Source: Salipaludibacillus neizhouensis (GTDB taxonomy: Bacteria > Bacillota > Bacilli > Bacillales > Salisediminibacteriaceae). Taken from it: a DNA stretch of 64,000 nucleotides. Positions within the stretch are counted from its first letter, which is position 1. Each line of letters starts with the position of its first letter. Of this stretch, positions 32,499-42,637 are shown piece after piece. The position numbers and the translations under genes were made by a program. Below the pieces are notes generated by a model, which saw only the letters and a program-made list of their open reading frames with translations, was not told where the DNA came from and ran no database searches. The DNA is taken from contig NZ_KZ614148.1 of assembly GCF_002886185.1 (NCBI RefSeq), positions 102,620-166,619 on the forward strand, given 5' to 3'.

Positions 32499-32527
32499 TT
32501 GATTATTGGCTGGAAAAACATTATAAT
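32499..32527 (+). promoter_or_regulatory. Promoter of tRNA-Ala(GGC)
   Basis: TTGATT and a perfect TATAAT are 17 bases apart, 38 bases before the mature tRNA. Confidence 0.75.
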
Positions 32528-32564
32528 TTAAAATTGTGAGTCACATTTATATGACTTTCATTTT

Positions 32565-32640
32565 GGGGCCATAGCTCAGCTGGGAGAGCGTTTGTCTGGC
32601 AGACAAGAGGTCAGGGGTTCGAGCCCCCTTGGCTCCACCA
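32565..32640 (+). tRNA. tRNA-Ala(GGC), likely integration target
   Basis: The 76-base cloverleaf is intact with encoded CCA; the anticodon loop CTGGCAG gives GGC. It has its own promoter and terminator (hairpin AACGACT/AGTCGTT, 32654-32698). The 3' part with the same flanking sequence recurs at 43.7, 47.8 and 63.8 kb. Confidence 0.96.
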
Positions 32641-33033
32641 TACATATGTTATCAACGACTTTATTTCTCGTCTAAACGAGGAGTAGAGTCGTTTTTTTCG
32701 TGTTTATATTTTTTACTCATACGAAGACAGCATATTACTAACTTTTTTGAGTTGAATGTTAACAAAGTTTATAGTAATGAAGGAATTTTATCAATTCTAG
32801 TTCCATGTAATTTATAAAAGAGCAAAGGAAGAGGCAACAGACAATCTTGAACAATCACAAGGAAAATAATTAAGATTGGAATGGTCTTCTATTCAGGAGA
32901 TCATGATAATTTTGGCGGAGAATAAAGATTATAAATTGCCAAATGTTAGTGTAATGGTTAGTTTCAGACAATAGGTTTTTCCCCTTTACATAAATATAAA
33001 AATGACACTTTATTTCTCATGAACGGTATAGTA
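32641..33033 (+). repeat. Long direct repeat after tRNA-Ala, copy 1
   Basis: About 390 bases including the tRNA terminator recur, with roughly 60 bases missing, at 47892-48230. Shared stretches include GCAACAGACAATCTT, AAATGTTAGTGTAATGG and AAATGACACTTTATTTCTCAT. Broken reading frames in both copies suggest the remains of a gene; the right copy keeps a tail with DHDTFGGEY and ends in DSFGQ. I do not recognise it. Confidence 0.75.
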
Positions 33034-33199
33034 TCTGCTTGTTGTAGATTAACTTGTATTTTTTTTATAATAATTAAGTGTGAGAATAATAATTCCTCAG
33101 AATAAAATAGATTACTACTTGGATGCTAATAAAGAATATATCATAGAGAAGAAATGTAAATAAAAATCGAACATTCAACACCATTCAAACAATAAGGGG

Positions 33200-33419
33200 C
33201 ACTTTAAAAGTAGCCGAAATATATACGGTCAGAGAAAGATCAAGAAAGAAGCTTGAAAAACTTGGTTGGACGGTTTCCCGACGTAGAATTGGCCGTATAA
33301 TGACAGAACAGGGGCTTGTTTCAAAGTATACCGTTGCCCAATATAAGCCTAGCCAAACGACTTGTAATGAATCAGAAACTCAAAGTGATACAGTTATAAG
33401 GAAATATAACCCTGCTTAA
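33200..33419 (+). pseudogene. IS3-family transposase fragment
   Basis: Two frames joined by one frameshift give RNIYGQRKIKKE then KLEKLGWTVSRRRIGRIM followed by TEQGLVSKYTVAQYKP, the start of an IS3/IS150-type OrfB. The rest (DDE domain) is missing, and the end overlaps the stop of the following response-regulator gene. Confidence 0.85.
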
Positions 33420-34047
33420 ACGAAACAGAAACAGCCTCAGATCTTGAATCAACATTCAATTTATTATAGATGATCGTTAAATGTGCCTTAACCGTACGTT
33501 CAGCAATTCCCATATCAAATGCAATTTCTTTATTTCGGTAGCCTTTCGATACAGCTAGTATGATAAATAATTCTTTTTCCGTTAAAATTGACTGCTTATA
33601 CTTATCATTATCATCCTTTTTCTCACTTTTTTCTTTTATATTTAAAATTTTCATCAGGATTTCTGGCTTAAGCAGAGTATCTCCTCTTAGTGCAGATTCG
33701 ATTGTACGAAATAAATCATCTCTACTCGTATCTTTTAATAAATAACCTTTTGCACCTAATTGGATGCCTTTTAACATTAATTCATCTTCATTGTAGGTAG
33801 TAAGGATTATGACTGGAATGTTAATCTGTTCTTGATTAAGATGTTGAATTGTTTCTAGTCCACTCATAACAGGCATATTTAAGTCTAATAGAATAACATC
33901 TACAATATTTTTTTCGAGAAGCTCAATCGCTTCTTGACCATTTCCAGCTTCACCTATGACTTTAAAGGATTCATTTGTTTCTAAAATCAACTTTAGCCCT
34001 TCCCTTACAACTAAATGGTCATCAACAATCAGTATATTCTTTTTCAA
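33394..34047 (-). CDS. NarL/LuxR-family response regulator
   Basis: The 217-residue protein has a receiver domain (acidic pair DD after ILIV, phosphoacceptor in VILLDLNMPVMSG, Thr/Lys switch residues near ILTTYNED and KGYLLKD) and a LuxR-type DNA-binding domain (LTEKELFIILAVSKGYRNKEIA, then AERTVKAHLTIIYNKL). I place the start at TTG 34047 after AAGGTGAGAGG: the frame extends upstream to 34164 but codes there for the tail of a decayed kinase (IGTSVMVKIPL). Its original partner is therefore gone; the intact paralogous kinase at 39.4 kb may now phosphorylate it. Confidence 0.85.
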   Translation of the reverse strand: MKKNILIVDDHLVVREGLKLILETNESFKVIGEAGNGQEAIELLEKNIVDVILLDLNMPVMSGLETIQHLNQEQINIPVIILTTYNEDELMLKGIQLGAKGYLLKDTSRDDLFRTIESALRGDTLLKPEILMKILNIKEKSEKKDDNDKYKQSILTEKELFIILAVSKGYRNKEIAFDMGIAERTVKAHLTIIYNKLNVDSRSEAVSVSFKQGYISL

Positions 34048-34670
34048 CCTCTCACCTTCCATACCAAGTGGAATTTTCACCATTACACTAGTTCCTATAT
34101 TTAAGTCACTTGTAAGTCCCTTTTGCGTTCCAATTATATAATGTATCATGTAAATCTCGCACAAGTTGTTTTCTTTCGTTTACGATTTTGAGCTACTCTA
34201 TTTTTTGATTAGCTGCTTCTAACTTTTTAATATAATACTGCATGTTAGCCCATGCATTCGCTTGTAACATAAAGGATTGAATAAAAGGCTGAAATCTCAA
34301 TAATGAAAAACAGAATCGGGATGTTGAAACAACAAAGGTGTACCGTCAATATTAAAGTATAATAGCTAAAAGAACCTTAAAAGAGTTTTCAAAAAAATGA
34401 ATATAAGATTGGTAATAATCCTATAAGAATAATCGGTGAGCCATGAAGCATGATAAATGCAGAAATAAAAATGATCGTACATTGTAGAAAAAAATAAAAG
34501 GATGAATACTTAAGTTTAAATTGGTACATGAATTTATATAATATTGTGTGTAAGATCATTAATACCGTAAATATATTTGCTTGAGCATTTAGAACTTCTT
34601 CTAAAAATTGCAATACTATAGTGCCTACATAAACTAAGATTACCATAATATCATTCTATTCTTATAAGTA
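34048..34670 (-). pseudogene. Decayed sensor histidine kinase (paralogue of the kinase at 39.4 kb)
   Basis: Pieces of a kinase can be followed in order: a membrane region (34389-34646: QFLEEVLNAQ, FYFFLQCTIIFISAFIM), then in shifted frames PILFFI, SILYVTS and NMQYYIKKLEAANQKIE, then ERKQLVRDLHDT, the phosphoacceptor-His box. Directly after it only the last dozen codons of a kinase tail remain. The dimerisation remainder and the whole ATP-binding domain are deleted. Each piece aligns with the intact kinase at 39399-40625. Confidence 0.85.
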
Positions 34671-34840
34671 GGATGATTGTTAACCTTGTCATTGTAATCA
34701 ATAGATATCTTTCTTTTAAAGATATCTATTCACCTGTTACTTAAACGAATACAAATAAATAGAAAAACATGATTTATTTGCCTGTTCCTTTTGGAGTGTA
34801 GGATTTACTTTTTTCTTAAATAAAACTATCTGATAGTATA

Positions 34841-34874
34841 AAAAAAGATGACACTGTATATACAGAAATCATCT
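34841..34874 (-). terminator. Terminator downstream of the SDR gene
   Basis: On the minus strand GATGA...TCATC encloses the palindrome CTGTATATACAG and is followed by seven Ts. Confidence 0.8.
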
Positions 34875-34995
34875 CAGAAAAGTCACCGTTTAGATTACCT
34901 TTTTTATAAGAGTTCACTTTAATCCAGAATTTTACCTTTTTCGATTGATTCTTTATGTTCATCCTGTAAATGATTATTTAGTGTGTAAGTATTGA

Positions 34996-35754
34996 TTAAT
35001 AAGCTGTCCAACCACCGTCAACTGTAACTGTTGTAGCATTAACAAAACTAGAGTCATCAGAAGCTAAGAATAAAGCTACCTTTGCAATTTCCTCTGGTTG
35101 TCCTAAACGTGGGTTAGTCGCCATCCCCGGTCTAGATCTTTCCATACCAAATTGACTAACATTCGTTAATGTAGCAGCTATATTTGTTTCCACACTTCCT
35201 GGTGCAATTGCATTACATCGGACTCCACTTTTCGCATACATAAATCCAGTATTCTTTGTGAAACCAAGAACCGCATGTTTTGAGGCGGTATATGCTGCAC
35301 CAGCACGTCCTCCCTGAAGTCCGCCATTTGATGCAATATTAACAATAACACCTTGTTCCTTCTTTAAAAAGATAGGTAATACCTTTCTAGTTGTGCGCAT
35401 GACACCTGTAGTATTAATAGCAAATACTCTTTCCCACATTTCATCCTCAATTTCGCCAGCAGGAATAAAATTATCCATAATACCAGCATTATTAACTAAA
35501 ATGTCAACTGTATTGAATGTTTCAATACAGTTGTCTATAAGATTTTGAACATCCTTTTCATTTGCAACGTTAGCAAAAACTGCTACCGCTTCTCCACCAT
35601 TTGATTTAATTTCTTCCACCGTAGCATTTGCTGAATCTTCATTAATATCTGAAACTACTACTTTAGCACCGTGTTGGGCATAAACTATCGCAATCGCTTT
35701 TCCCATTCCTGAGCCTGCTCCTGTTACAATCGCTATTTTGTCTTTAAGTTTCAT
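34996..35754 (-). CDS. SDR-family dehydrogenase/reductase
   Basis: The 252-residue classical short-chain dehydrogenase has the cofactor motif TGAGSGMGKA (about residues 11-20), NNAG (about 86), catalytic Ser in VNIASNGG and the YTASK motif, plus the usual C-terminal SSFVNATTVTVDGGW. Asp after VVVSD suggests NAD preference. Such enzymes oxidise alcohols, including hydroxysteroids, or reduce ketones. Its neighbours are a CYP106-type P450 and its electron carriers, so oxidation of the hydroxylated product is a reasonable guess. It has its own upstream region behind the P450 terminator. Confidence 0.88.
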   Translation of the reverse strand: MKLKDKIAIVTGAGSGMGKAIAIVYAQHGAKVVVSDINEDSANATVEEIKSNGGEAVAVFANVANEKDVQNLIDNCIETFNTVDILVNNAGIMDNFIPAGEIEDEMWERVFAINTTGVMRTTRKVLPIFLKKEQGVIVNIASNGGLQGGRAGAAYTASKHAVLGFTKNTGFMYAKSGVRCNAIAPGSVETNIAATLTNVSQFGMERSRPGMATNPRLGQPEEIAKVALFLASDDSSFVNATTVTVDGGWTAY

Positions 35755-35929
35755 TTACGACACCCCGTTGATTAGATTTTTGGTGTTTTTCTAAAATGTG
35801 AATCTTGTATATGAATATTCTATCAAGAATGGCTAATTTATATATCGTACTTTCGGGCAATATACTTATGCCCAATGAGGCAAATCAACTGTTTTAAGCG
35901 TGCGGAATAATAGTTATTTTATTAATTAA

Positions 35930-35966
35930 GAAAAAAAATAACCCGAATATGATCCCTATATTCGGG
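35930..35966 (-). terminator. Terminator of the CYP106-type gene
   Basis: On the minus strand CCCGAATAT pairs with ATATTCGGG, followed by a long T-rich tract. Confidence 0.88.
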
Positions 35967-36011
35967 CAGAATAAATCATTATGCTTTAAATTATTTTTCA
36001 CAATAAATCTA

Positions 36012-37244
36012 TTATTGGTACACGTTTAAAGGTAAATGAACTAAAGACTGACCTGGAGCAGACTCAGTTAGATTCTCTTCTAAGTTAAAGGATTGAACAG
36101 GTTCTATTTGTGAAAAATTTTGTAAAAATGTTTTTAAGGCAATATTCAATTCTAACCTCGCAAGCGGCGCTCCTAGACAAAAATGTGGGCCATTACCAAA
36201 AGTTAAATGTTTTTTATTATTTGGTCGATGTATATTTAATTCAAATGGATTTTCGAACATTTCTTCATCCATATTTGCTGCACTCATCCACGCAATCACT
36301 ACATCACCTTTTTTCAGTTCCACACCTAAAATATTATTGTCCTGTTTTACGAAGCGTTCTCTTTTAGATATATTGAATCGATAACGAAGCATTTCTTCCA
36401 CAGCATTTGGAACGAGTTCCAGGTCGTTTCTTAATTGCTCGTATAAGGTTGTATCATCATACAATAGAGAATAAAACATGCTTGAAATCATATGACCAGT
36501 TGTTTCAATCCCAGCTCCTAGTAAAAGCATAGTTGTTCGAACAATCTCATCATCAGTAAATCTTTCACCTTCTAACTCAACTTTTATCAAATCCGAAATA
36601 ATATCATCAGAAGGATTTGAGTGTTTTTGAATAACAAGAGGATACAGGTATTCAAAATATTCTCGAGCAGCGTTCTGTTTTTTCTCATCAATTTCTTGTT
36701 CTTTTCCTTTTGTATAAGGTTGAAAAAGAACGTCAACCCATCTTTTATACCTAAGACTATCAGTTGAAGGAACTCCAATCAAGTCAGCCATTACCATGGT
36801 TGGATAGAGTCCTGAGAATTGCTGAACAATATCAACAGTGCTGTTTGCCTCCATGTCATGCACCAGTTTATTGGCAATTTCCTGGATTCGAGGCTCCCAG
36901 TTTTTTATGCTACGAGGAGTAAATGCTGCCGACAATAGGGAACGAGATTTTTGATGTTTGGGTGGATCGCTCCCAGCAACATTTACTTTTTCTGGGATCT
37001 GTCCTTCTTTATTATTCGCGCCTACAGCAACTGTTGATCTATTTCCTACACTTGAAAAGAATTCATGTTTACTTAAGACCTGTTTGACATCTTTATATTT
37101 AAAAACATTCCATGTATCTGTTTCTTTATTGTAGTATATTGGTTCATTTACTAGCATTTTCTTATACCAATCCATTGGACAAAACTCTTCGGATTTAGAT
37201 TGAAATTTTGTGATTTCTTGCATATCTATTATTTCTTTATTCAT
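36012..37244 (-). CDS. Cytochrome P450, CYP106 family
   Basis: The 410-residue P450 resembles CYP106A1/A2 of Bacillus (now Priestia) megaterium along its length, from EITKFQSKSEEF to NLEENLTESAPGQSL. Key elements: I-helix LLGAGIETTGHM, ExxR as EEMLRYR (about 283), heme-binding FGNGPHFCLGAPLARLE with the Cys ligand near residue 355. CYP106A2 hydroxylates steroids and di-/triterpenes, which suggests but does not prove the substrate class. ATG 37244 follows CTAGGAGG. It lies 65 bases after a ferredoxin gene, its probable electron donor. Confidence 0.93.
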   Translation of the reverse strand: MNKEIIDMQEITKFQSKSEEFCPMDWYKKMLVNEPIYYNKETDTWNVFKYKDVKQVLSKHEFFSSVGNRSTVAVGANNKEGQIPEKVNVAGSDPPKHQKSRSLLSAAFTPRSIKNWEPRIQEIANKLVHDMEANSTVDIVQQFSGLYPTMVMADLIGVPSTDSLRYKRWVDVLFQPYTKGKEQEIDEKKQNAAREYFEYLYPLVIQKHSNPSDDIISDLIKVELEGERFTDDEIVRTTMLLLGAGIETTGHMISSMFYSLLYDDTTLYEQLRNDLELVPNAVEEMLRYRFNISKRERFVKQDNNILGVELKKGDVVIAWMSAANMDEEMFENPFELNIHRPNNKKHLTFGNGPHFCLGAPLARLELNIALKTFLQNFSQIEPVQSFNLEENLTESAPGQSLVHLPLNVYQ

Positions 37245-37309
37245 TATGTCAGCCTCCTAGAATATTTGCACCCTTTTACTTCTTTATACTGTAAGGTATT
37301 TATTTATAA

Positions 37310-37701
<392 letters not shown>

Positions 37702-37711
37702 TCAAAATGTC

Positions 37712-38863
37712 CTACCTATATAAAGGTGTCAATGTTTTGATGTGAAAATCTACTTGTATTTTCAATAATGCTGCTACTCCACACGCGACGCATGTTCTTG
37801 ATTCACCACATACATTGGTCACCCATTTTCCACTGTAAAAAATATTTTTTCTTACACGGGATTTGTCCTTCTTTTCCATTAAGCTTGTGCTGTGCAATGG
37901 TTGGACTTTTGCTGATGGTTCAATATAAACCTTTGCGTTACTTACCGCTGTCGCAGCTTCTCCAAAACCTGTTGCAATGAGATTTATTTTTCCATCATAC
38001 GTACAAATATCACATGCTGCGTAGATTCCTTCAATATTTGTTTCCTGCTTCGAGTTCACAACAATCAAGTTTCCCTCGATATTAAGATCCCATCCTTTGA
38101 TAGGTCCTAGTGACGAAACAAATCCATAATTGACGAGCACATCGTTTGCCTCAATCTCTTTTTCGGTATCTCCTTTTGCTTCTTTAAGGATGACTATTTC
38201 TAAAGCTCTCTGTCCTTCTAAACTAACCGGTACATAAGGAGTAAGAATCTCCACCTTTGATATTTCAAGAAGAGCAACACTATGCTCGTGTGCACGAAAT
38301 TTATCACGTCGATGAACGAGTGTAACTTTTTCAGCAATCGGCTCTAGCATTAAGGAACAATCAACCGCTGAATCTCCACCTCCAAAAACAACGACTTTTC
38401 TATTGGAGAATTTACCTAAATCATTAATAAAATAATGAACGTTCGTATCATCCAGATTTTGTGGTATCTAAATAGGTAATTTCCTTGACTGAAACGCACC
38501 GTTCCCTGCTGTAATAATTATTGATTTTGAAAAATGCATTCCCGTTTCAGTGTGAATGGTAAATACTCCATTAACCTTTTCAATCTGCTGAACTGATTGC
38601 CCAAAGCATAGTTCCGTTTTTTCTTTAAATAGGTTCATTTGTTCCTGTAAATTGTCTATGAGTTCTTGAGCTCGTACTTTTGGAAATCCTGCAATATCGT
38701 AAATGTATTTTTCTGGATATAATGCTGAAAGCTGCCCGCCAAGCTGTGGAAGATTTTCAATGATCTTTACAGATGCTTGCCTCATCCCTGCATAAAAAGC
38801 TGCAAACATCCCCACTGGTCCGCCTCCAATAATAGTAATATCAACTACTTCATTATTCTGCAT
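37712..38863 (-). pseudogene. Ferredoxin-NADP reductase (YumC type) with an in-frame TAG
   Basis: One frame of 384 codons encodes a thioredoxin-reductase-like ferredoxin-NADP(+) reductase: FAD motif [22 protein letters not shown]-like block, CFGQSVQQ, second Rossmann [33 protein letters not shown] and the C-terminal FAD block [16 protein letters not shown] single TAG at 38468-38470 cuts it after [12 protein letters not shown], and readthrough restores the conserved sequence at once. The last 55 residues after STSLMEKK do not look like YumC, so the 3' end may also be rearranged. The two halves would not work alone. It lies upstream of the ferredoxin and P450 genes. Confidence 0.85.
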
Positions 38864-39055
38864 CTTAAACCTCCTCTAATTTCAGTAGAATCTAATAAAC
38901 CCTGTACTTTCCCTAAAGAGAAATAGAAAAACTTACCTCAATACAAGCTCTTTTCTTTTAATAAGGTTACTTCAATGTTAAGCATTTAGTTTTTTCCTGC
39001 TTGTTCGTAGTTATCGGATCAACACGATGAGATACTTTTAAACTCCCCCTTTTAC

Positions 39056-39086
39056 CAAAAGTGCTAACTCATTTAAAGCACTTTTG
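39056..39086. terminator. Hairpin between kinase and reductase genes
   Basis: CAAAAGTGCT pairs with AGCACTTTTG. Confidence 0.6.
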
Positions 39087-39125
39087 TTATTAATCCACAT
39101 TATATAGCACTAAACAATATAAAAA

Positions 39126-39158
39126 ATCGTACAATTGGGTATGTACCAACTGTACGAT
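39126..39158. promoter_or_regulatory. Inverted repeat of possible operator type
   Basis: ATCGTACA and TGTACGAT are perfectly complementary across 17 bases, and a smaller dyad (GGGTA/TACC) lies inside. It sits upstream of the reductase gene in a cluster with NarL-type regulation. The role is a guess. Confidence 0.4.
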
Positions 39159-39352
39159 CGGGTATTAACTATTTATGAAAAAGAATCACTCTCATACTAC
39201 CTATTTTATTGAAACTCATACCTTTCTCACTATTTTCACCTGCTAATCCACCTTAGCTAACCATAATCTCTAGATATATTTTCTTTCACTCTCTAATAAA
39301 GTAAGTTCGTTTGTACTATTAGATTAGGTAAAGAAATTTAAATAAATCATAC

Positions 39353-39383
39353 AAAAGCCCATGAACCTTAAGCACGTTTGGGC
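39353..39383 (-). terminator. Terminator of the intact histidine kinase
   Basis: On the minus strand GCCCA pairs with TGGGC around a long loop, followed by TTTTG. Confidence 0.5.
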
Positions 39384-39398
39384 AAATCAAAACTTTTA

Positions 39399-40625
39399 TT
39401 ATTTTTCATCTTTTTTCTTTGATCCAGTAAGAGGAATTTTTACAAATACTCTTGTTCCTTTTCCTTTTTCACTTTTAATATCAATTTCACCATTTAATAT
39501 TCGAACTCGTTCATTCAGACCTATCAAACCGTAATGTCCAACCTGCTTACCTATTTTGCTTGTATTGAGGCCCACACCGTTGTCTTCGATCTTAATAATT
39601 ATTGACTCCGCTTTTTTACAACAAATTGAAATGCTCACATTAGTTGCCTGTGCATGTTTAGCTATATTCATTAGACACTCACCTATAACGTATATGCAAT
39701 GTTGTTTAATGAGACTTGATAATGGTGGCAATGACTCAAAAGATCTATTCACCTCAATAGATATTGCTTCAGTAAATTTTAAAATTTCCTTTTCTACATC
39801 ATGAACAAAGTTCAATTCAGTAACAGAATCGGATCTTAAATTATCTATTGCTTCCCTTGCATCCTGAAGCGTTTCTCTTGCTTGACTCATAGATTCTTGG
39901 ACAATTTCTTTTGCCCGATCAGTATTTTCGTTTTGAAGATGGATATCAATAGCTTCTAATCTCATAATAAGTCCAGCAAGGCCCTGTGCTAATGTATCAT
40001 GCAAATCTCTGGCGATACGCTTTCTCTCACTTACAATTGTTAGATCCTCAATTTTTTGATTTGCCATTTGTAATTCATATAAATAATATTGCATCCGGCG
40101 CCAAGCATTTGCTTGTCGCACATAAAGAATTGAATAAAACACAGCGATAGCCATAATAAAAAATAAAATCGGAATAAAAAATGGCAGCTCTTGAATTCCA
40201 TAATTTACACTAATTGCGTAAGAATAAGGTAAATATAACAGCACCACAGCAAAAATTACTTTGAGAGAGTGATTGAATATATGGATACTTTGAGCAATTA
40301 ATATTGGTAATAAACCAAGTAACACTGCAGGAGCCCCGTGTGGCATAATGAATGCTGAAACAAATATGATAGTACATTGTAGGAAAAAGTAAAACCAAGC
40401 ATAATTGTTTTTAAAGCTACCTGAAAAGCTATGTAGCGTTAAATGGAGGATCATTAACATTGTGAAAAACACAGTTTGAACGTAAATGACTTCTTCTAAA
40501 AATTGCAAAAAGATAGCAGCAATAAATACTAAAACAACCCAAAATAAAATACGATATCTATAAATTGGAAGGTTGTCAAAAATATTATCTTCTATAAGAG
40601 CATTTTCATCTAACAATTTACCCAC
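39399..40625 (-). CDS. Sensor histidine kinase (LiaS/DesK-like, HisKA_3)
   Basis: The 408-residue kinase has about five to six N-terminal membrane helices (residues 25-165), a short coiled linker (YYLYELQMANQKIEDLTIVSERKR), the HisKA_3 box IARDLHDTLAQGLAGLIMRLEAI with the phosphoacceptor His, and an ATP-binding domain with N-box ECLMNIAKHAQA and G1/G2 boxes IEDNGVGLN and GHYGLIGLNERV. Such kinases partner with NarL-type regulators. No regulator gene adjoins it; the nearest is at 33.4 kb next to the decayed paralogous kinase. The signal is unknown. Confidence 0.9.
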   Translation of the reverse strand: MGKLLDENALIEDNIFDNLPIYRYRILFWVVLVFIAAIFLQFLEEVIYVQTVFFTMLMILHLTLHSFSGSFKNNYAWFYFFLQCTIIFVSAFIMPHGAPAVLLGLLPILIAQSIHIFNHSLKVIFAVVLLYLPYSYAISVNYGIQELPFFIPILFFIMAIAVFYSILYVRQANAWRRMQYYLYELQMANQKIEDLTIVSERKRIARDLHDTLAQGLAGLIMRLEAIDIHLQNENTDRAKEIVQESMSQARETLQDAREAIDNLRSDSVTELNFVHDVEKEILKFTEAISIEVNRSFESLPPLSSLIKQHCIYVIGECLMNIAKHAQATNVSISICCKKAESIIIKIEDNGVGLNTSKIGKQVGHYGLIGLNERVRILNGEIDIKSEKGKGTRVFVKIPLTGSKKKDEK

Positions 40626-40720
40626 TCCAAATTCTCGAATTTTTAACTAGAAACACACTAATTAATCATTATATATGAATATTTTATTTCCTTGTCAATA
40701 ATTAGTTGATCAAAAACAAA

Positions 40721-40819
40721 AGGCATTCGATTGTGAATGCCTCTCAGTCTGTAGACAAACTCTTTGAATACGAGTTTGTCTACGTGTGACCTGTGTAAAT
40801 ATATTTTTTACACAGGTTT
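40721..40819 (-). terminator. Cluster of three hairpins downstream of the MFS gene
   Basis: Three perfect stems follow one another: ACCTGTGTAAA/TTTACACAGGT (40789-40819), GTAGACAAACTC/GAGTTTGTCTAC (40751-40783) and AGGCATTC/GAATGCCT (40721-40742); the last is followed by T-rich sequence on the minus strand. Confidence 0.7.
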
Positions 40820-40935
40820 CAATAGTTCTTATCATTGGTTAAAGTTTCTTTTATAAACTGTTCGTACCGATGAGTAAAAGTTTTATAGAGCTGCAAACTA
40901 GATTGTTTTTTACGAATCTGTTATTGATTACCTTT

Positions 40936-42414
40936 TCAACTTTCCATTTGTCTTTTTTGTATTTCGTCTGTATATATATATCCACTTTTGATATAGAATG
41001 AAAGAACTAAACTAATGATTCCAATAATGACAATCACTAAATAAGCATCATTGACTCCTTGTATGGAAGCTGCCGTTAACATATTTTGTGGTATCTCACC
41101 GTTAGTTTTTCCAACAGACATTTGATCCTGAAGGTTTGCATTTGTACTGATAGTCATGACAGTTACAAGTAGAGAAGTCCCGACCGCTCCAGCTACTTGT
41201 CTACTTGTATTCCATATCGCGACGCCATGCGCACTAAGTGCAGATGGGATCTGATTTAAACCAGCTGTTTGTATTGGTGTAATAAGTAAAGCCATTCCGA
41301 TTCGTCGACCAGTAGACATTAAGAGAAGATAATTATAATTCGTTGAGTCAGACAATACTGTAAATGGAATTGTTGTAACTATGGTAATGATGATTCCAAT
41401 TATAGTAATCCATTTTGCTCCATACCGGTCATAGAGCTTTCCGGATACAGGACTTAACAAGCCCATCAGAAGTGCGCCAGGGAGCATTAATATACCGGCC
41501 TCCATAGCAGAGTAGCCTCGAGCATCCTGAAGATAGAGTGGCAGCAGTATCATATCTGCGTACATAATAATTGTTATTCCTATATTTATTATATTAGTCA
41601 AGGTAAACGTACTGTATTTAAAGGTCCGTAGATCAAGAAGCGGACTTTCCAACACTAACTGTCTCCATGTAAACAGACCAAGACTCAGGACTCCTACAAC
41701 AAGAGGAACAATTACCTCCAAACTTAACCAGCCACTGTTACCTGCTACACTAAAACCGTATAATAAACCTGAAAAACCAATTGTTGATATGATGACACTT
41801 TTAGTGTCCACCTTTGCACGCACCGTTTTCGACACGTTCTGCAGATAAATATGACCGCAAACAATGACAATCACAACAAAAGGAATCATCCCATAAAATA
41901 ATACTTTCCAAGAGGAGATATCTAGAACATAGCCGGCTAGAGTTGGGCCAATTGCTGGTGCAAATAAAATCGCAAACGTCACCATACCCATGATAGTTCC
42001 TCTCTTTGCTGGAGGATAGAGTGTTAAAACTACATTATAGAGCAAAGGAATAATAATTCCAGCGCCAGCTGCTTGAATCACTCGCCCAATTAGTAAGATT
42101 GGAAAATTGAAGGCTATTGCTGAAACGATTGTGCCGGCAAGAAAAAGTATCATTGAACTTTGAAATAGTTGGCGGGTAGTAAAGCGTTTAATTAAAAAGG
42201 CAGTAATTGGAATTAAAACACCATTCACCAGCATATACCCTGTGGTTAGCCACTGAGCAGTTGATGCTTCAATATTAAGATCCTTCATTAATTCCGGAGT
42301 AGCAACACTCATGACCGTTTGATTAAGTGCAGTAAGAAAAGTTCCTAAAATCATAATAAACACAATAATGTTCTTTTTTGTAATCAGGTCATCTGTTGAT
42401 TTATTTTTATTCAA
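40936..42414 (-). CDS. MFS multidrug transporter, DHA2 (14-helix) family
   Basis: The 492-residue protein has 14 predicted helices and EmrB/QacA features: LGTFLTALNQTVMSVATPELMKDL with the MFS DHA2 N-terminal motif, TGYMLVNGVLIPITAFLIKRFTTRQLF (motif A) and GRVIQAAGAGIIIPLLYNV; motif C appears as LFAPAIGPTLAGYVLD. It exports drugs or metabolites in exchange for protons. TTG 42414 follows GAAAGGAGAA. It is divergent from a TetR-type regulator, the usual arrangement for an inducible pump. Confidence 0.9.
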   Translation of the reverse strand: MNKNKSTDDLITKKNIIVFIMILGTFLTALNQTVMSVATPELMKDLNIEASTAQWLTTGYMLVNGVLIPITAFLIKRFTTRQLFQSSMILFLAGTIVSAIAFNFPILLIGRVIQAAGAGIIIPLLYNVVLTLYPPAKRGTIMGMVTFAILFAPAIGPTLAGYVLDISSWKVLFYGMIPFVVIVIVCGHIYLQNVSKTVRAKVDTKSVIISTIGFSGLLYGFSVAGNSGWLSLEVIVPLVVGVLSLGLFTWRQLVLESPLLDLRTFKYSTFTLTNIINIGITIIMYADMILLPLYLQDARGYSAMEAGILMLPGALLMGLLSPVSGKLYDRYGAKWITIIGIIITIVTTIPFTVLSDSTNYNYLLLMSTGRRIGMALLITPIQTAGLNQIPSALSAHGVAIWNTSRQVAGAVGTSLLVTVMTISTNANLQDQMSVGKTNGEIPQNMLTAASIQGVNDAYLVIVIIGIISLVLSFYIKSGYIYTDEIQKRQMES

Positions 42415-42440
42415 ACCAAATTCTCCTTTCTGTATGTAGA

Positions 42441-42541
42441 ACTAATTTACAATGTGTAGTATAATCAACATCATATTAAATAGCCTACATTACAATAAAC
42501 GGTCTATACAACCTACACATAGCTCTAAAGTGTAAATTAGT
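42441..42541. promoter_or_regulatory. Nested inverted repeats between MFS and TetR genes
   Basis: ACTAATTTACA (42441-42451) pairs with TGTAAATTAGT (42531-42541), and inside them ATGTGTAG (42452-42459) pairs with CTACACAT (42513-42520). They lie in the shared upstream region, as expected for regulator binding sites. Confidence 0.6.
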
Positions 42542-42637
42542 TTACATAACAAGGAACTTATGTCGTTTACCAATAAAATATTAGACAGATAATTAATAAT
42601 TGTAGCTTTCAATCGGATAATGAAAGGGGTATTTAAG

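Noticed and set aside
33200-33419. A complete IS3 element
   Set aside because: Only an N-terminal OrfB fragment with a frameshift is present; no terminal inverted repeats or DDE domain were found.
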